A stretch of DNA of 64,000 nucleotides from Peribacillus sp. Bi96 (lineage in GTDB: Bacteria; Bacillota; Bacilli; Bacillales; DSM-1321), in contig NZ_CAKKLV010000008.1 of assembly GCF_918698115.1 (NCBI RefSeq), positions 124,001 to 188,000 on the forward strand, written 5' to 3'. Below the pieces are notes generated by a model that was given only the letters and a program-made list of their open reading frames with translations, was not told where the DNA came from and did no database searches. The translations under genes were made by a program, and so were the position numbers. Shown one piece after another: positions 63,438-64,000 of the stretch (the first letter of the stretch is position 1; each line of letters opens with the position of its first letter).

Positions 63438-63569
63438 CAATTGATATTCATTATTTTATGATTACGACCTTTACGAAAGGGCCATAGACAATTATGATGG
63501 AATGGAGATTTCTTTGGATTTCACTTAAATCAATTGATGAAAATTCAAATAGATAGGGGGAAACGAAAA

Positions 63570-63752
63570 ATGAGTTCAGATAAAACGCTTGAATTTATGG
63601 GAATCGCTATGAAGTACTTCCCTGAAGCTAAAGCAAAGCTTGAAGCGAGCGGGATTCCATTCTCGATGGAGATGGCAGAGCCATTCATGGAGCTGTTTAA
63701 AAGCGTAATGCAAGAGGCTTATGAGCTAGGCAAACAAGATGCGCAGCGTTAA
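63570..63752 (+). CDS. comZ: ComG operon repressor ComZ
   Basis: 60 residues from the ATG at 63570 (GGGGGAAA upstream). The sequence SSDKTLEFMGIAMKYFPEAKAKLEASGIP with a helical second half (MEPFMELFKSVMQEAYELGKQ) matches ComZ. In B. subtilis ComZ lies downstream of med and represses comG transcription. Here no med gene precedes it and it has its own promoter-like region and terminator. Confidence 0.92.
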   Translation: MSSDKTLEFMGIAMKYFPEAKAKLEASGIPFSMEMAEPFMELFKSVMQEAYELGKQDAQR

Positions 63753-63760
63753 TTAAAGGT

Positions 63761-63796
63761 AGGCTGTCCAGGTAAACGGGCAGCCTCATTTTTTTA
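63761..63796 (+). terminator. Terminator of comZ
   Basis: AGGCTGTCC and GGGCAGCCT pair (one G-T) around a short loop, followed by CATTTTTTTA. The same T-tract is the stop-codon side of the converging minus-strand gene. Confidence 0.8.
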
Positions 63797-64000
63797 TCCT
63801 TTCTTCAAGAACTTGGAAATCAGTGGGTTCAGATTCATTTTATCGATGGCCGGTTTGTATTGACCGTATAAGCCCATTAATGTTTCAACGCTCTGCATCA
63901 ATTGCATGTAATCAACCTTCGATTTCTCATTCTCATGTTCAGGTTCAGGTTCCTCTTTCTTGCCAAACATCAAATTCGAAAAATGATCATCCTGGCTTCT
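63794..64000 (-). CDS. Small protein, C-terminal part (5' end outside window)
   Basis: 68 codons before the stop, open to the right edge. The visible part has an acidic run (KKEEPEPEHENEKSK), then a helix (DYMQLMQSVETLMGLYGQYKPAIDKMNL) and ends NPLISKFLKKG. Such acidic-linker plus C-terminal hydrophobic-basic helix proteins occur as small Bacillus hypothetical proteins, some coat-related (YppG/YqfQ-like), but I cannot place this one. Converges with comZ. Confidence 0.65.
   Translation of the reverse strand, partial: RSQDDHFSNLMFGKKEEPEPEHENEKSKVDYMQLMQSVETLMGLYGQYKPAIDKMNLNPLISKFLKKG

Noticed and set aside
1-64000. tRNA, rRNA, riboswitch, insertion sequence or prophage
   Set aside because: Reading both strands I found no cloverleaf sets, rRNA motifs, transposase or integrase genes, or flanking direct repeats; a covariance-model scan would be needed to exclude small RNAs.

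Overview
The window reads as a chromosomal segment of a spore-forming, competence-gene-carrying Bacillaceae bacterium. Gene order and protein resemblance follow Bacillus subtilis closely, in the blocks lplJ-lcfB-yhfN, yhzC-comK, yhjD-yhjE-sipV, addB-addA, gerPA-F, yisL-yisN-asnO, yitS to yitW, argCJBD-carAB-argF and yjzC-yjzD-yjaU-yjaV-comZ. It is not B. subtilis, because it has clpB, a gentisate catabolic cassette, a starch/maltodextrin locus and moaA inserted in that frame. A Peribacillus-type genome (B. simplex group) is my best guess, made from memory of the families and not from a search. I see no rRNA, tRNA, CRISPR array, insertion sequence or prophage.

Layout. 1-6.6 kb: the 3' end of lipoate ligase lplJ, acyl-CoA ligase lcfB behind a FadR-like operator, an HD-domain protein, an orphan LuxR-type regulator with a degenerate receiver, the M48 protease YhfN and a YitT-family membrane protein. 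6.3-10.1 kb: IDEAL protein YhzC, competence regulator ComK, about 770 bp with no convincing gene, YhjD, DedA-like YhjE and signal peptidase SipV. 10.3-17.5 kb: the recombination nuclease AddB/AddA. 17.6-19.6 kb: the six-gene gerP spore-coat/germination operon on the minus strand, with a sigma-K-like promoter. 19.9-25.7 kb: an MFS transporter, a DUF418 protein, YisL, YisN and asparagine synthetase AsnO.

25.7-33.9 kb is a maltodextrin locus. It holds a cytoplasmic neopullulanase-type GH13 enzyme, a sugar-binding lipoprotein with no permease genes beside it, a membrane-anchored GH13 protein that has lost all its catalytic residues, an alpha-glucosidase and a LacI-type regulator. 34-41 kb holds an SDR, YajQ/YitK, DegV, YitT, the stress protein GsiB (three 20-residue repeats), several very small genes, the HAD phosphatase YitU, the esterase YitV and the Fe-S assembly protein YitW. 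moaA and a [4Fe-4S] Fnr regulator follow.

43.3-52.8 kb is the arginine/carbamoyl-phosphate operon argCJBD-carAB-argF, with an ARG-box over its promoter and a strong terminator. Between yjzC and yjzD lie an IclR regulator with a four-gene gentisate pathway (3-hydroxybenzoate 6-hydroxylase, gentisate dioxygenase, DinB-type maleylpyruvate isomerase, fumarylpyruvate hydrolase), and clpB with a textbook CtsR operator. The window ends with yjzD, yjaU, yjaV and comZ (med is absent) and the 3' part of a small minus-strand gene.

The most unusual item is the catalytically dead, membrane-tethered GH13 protein next to the orphan binding protein. Next come a 43-residue gene whose ribosome-binding site lies in the arm of a terminator-like hairpin, and the changed comZ neighbourhood, with two degenerate enzymes (YjaU/YjaV) and a 35-codon frame where med would be expected.
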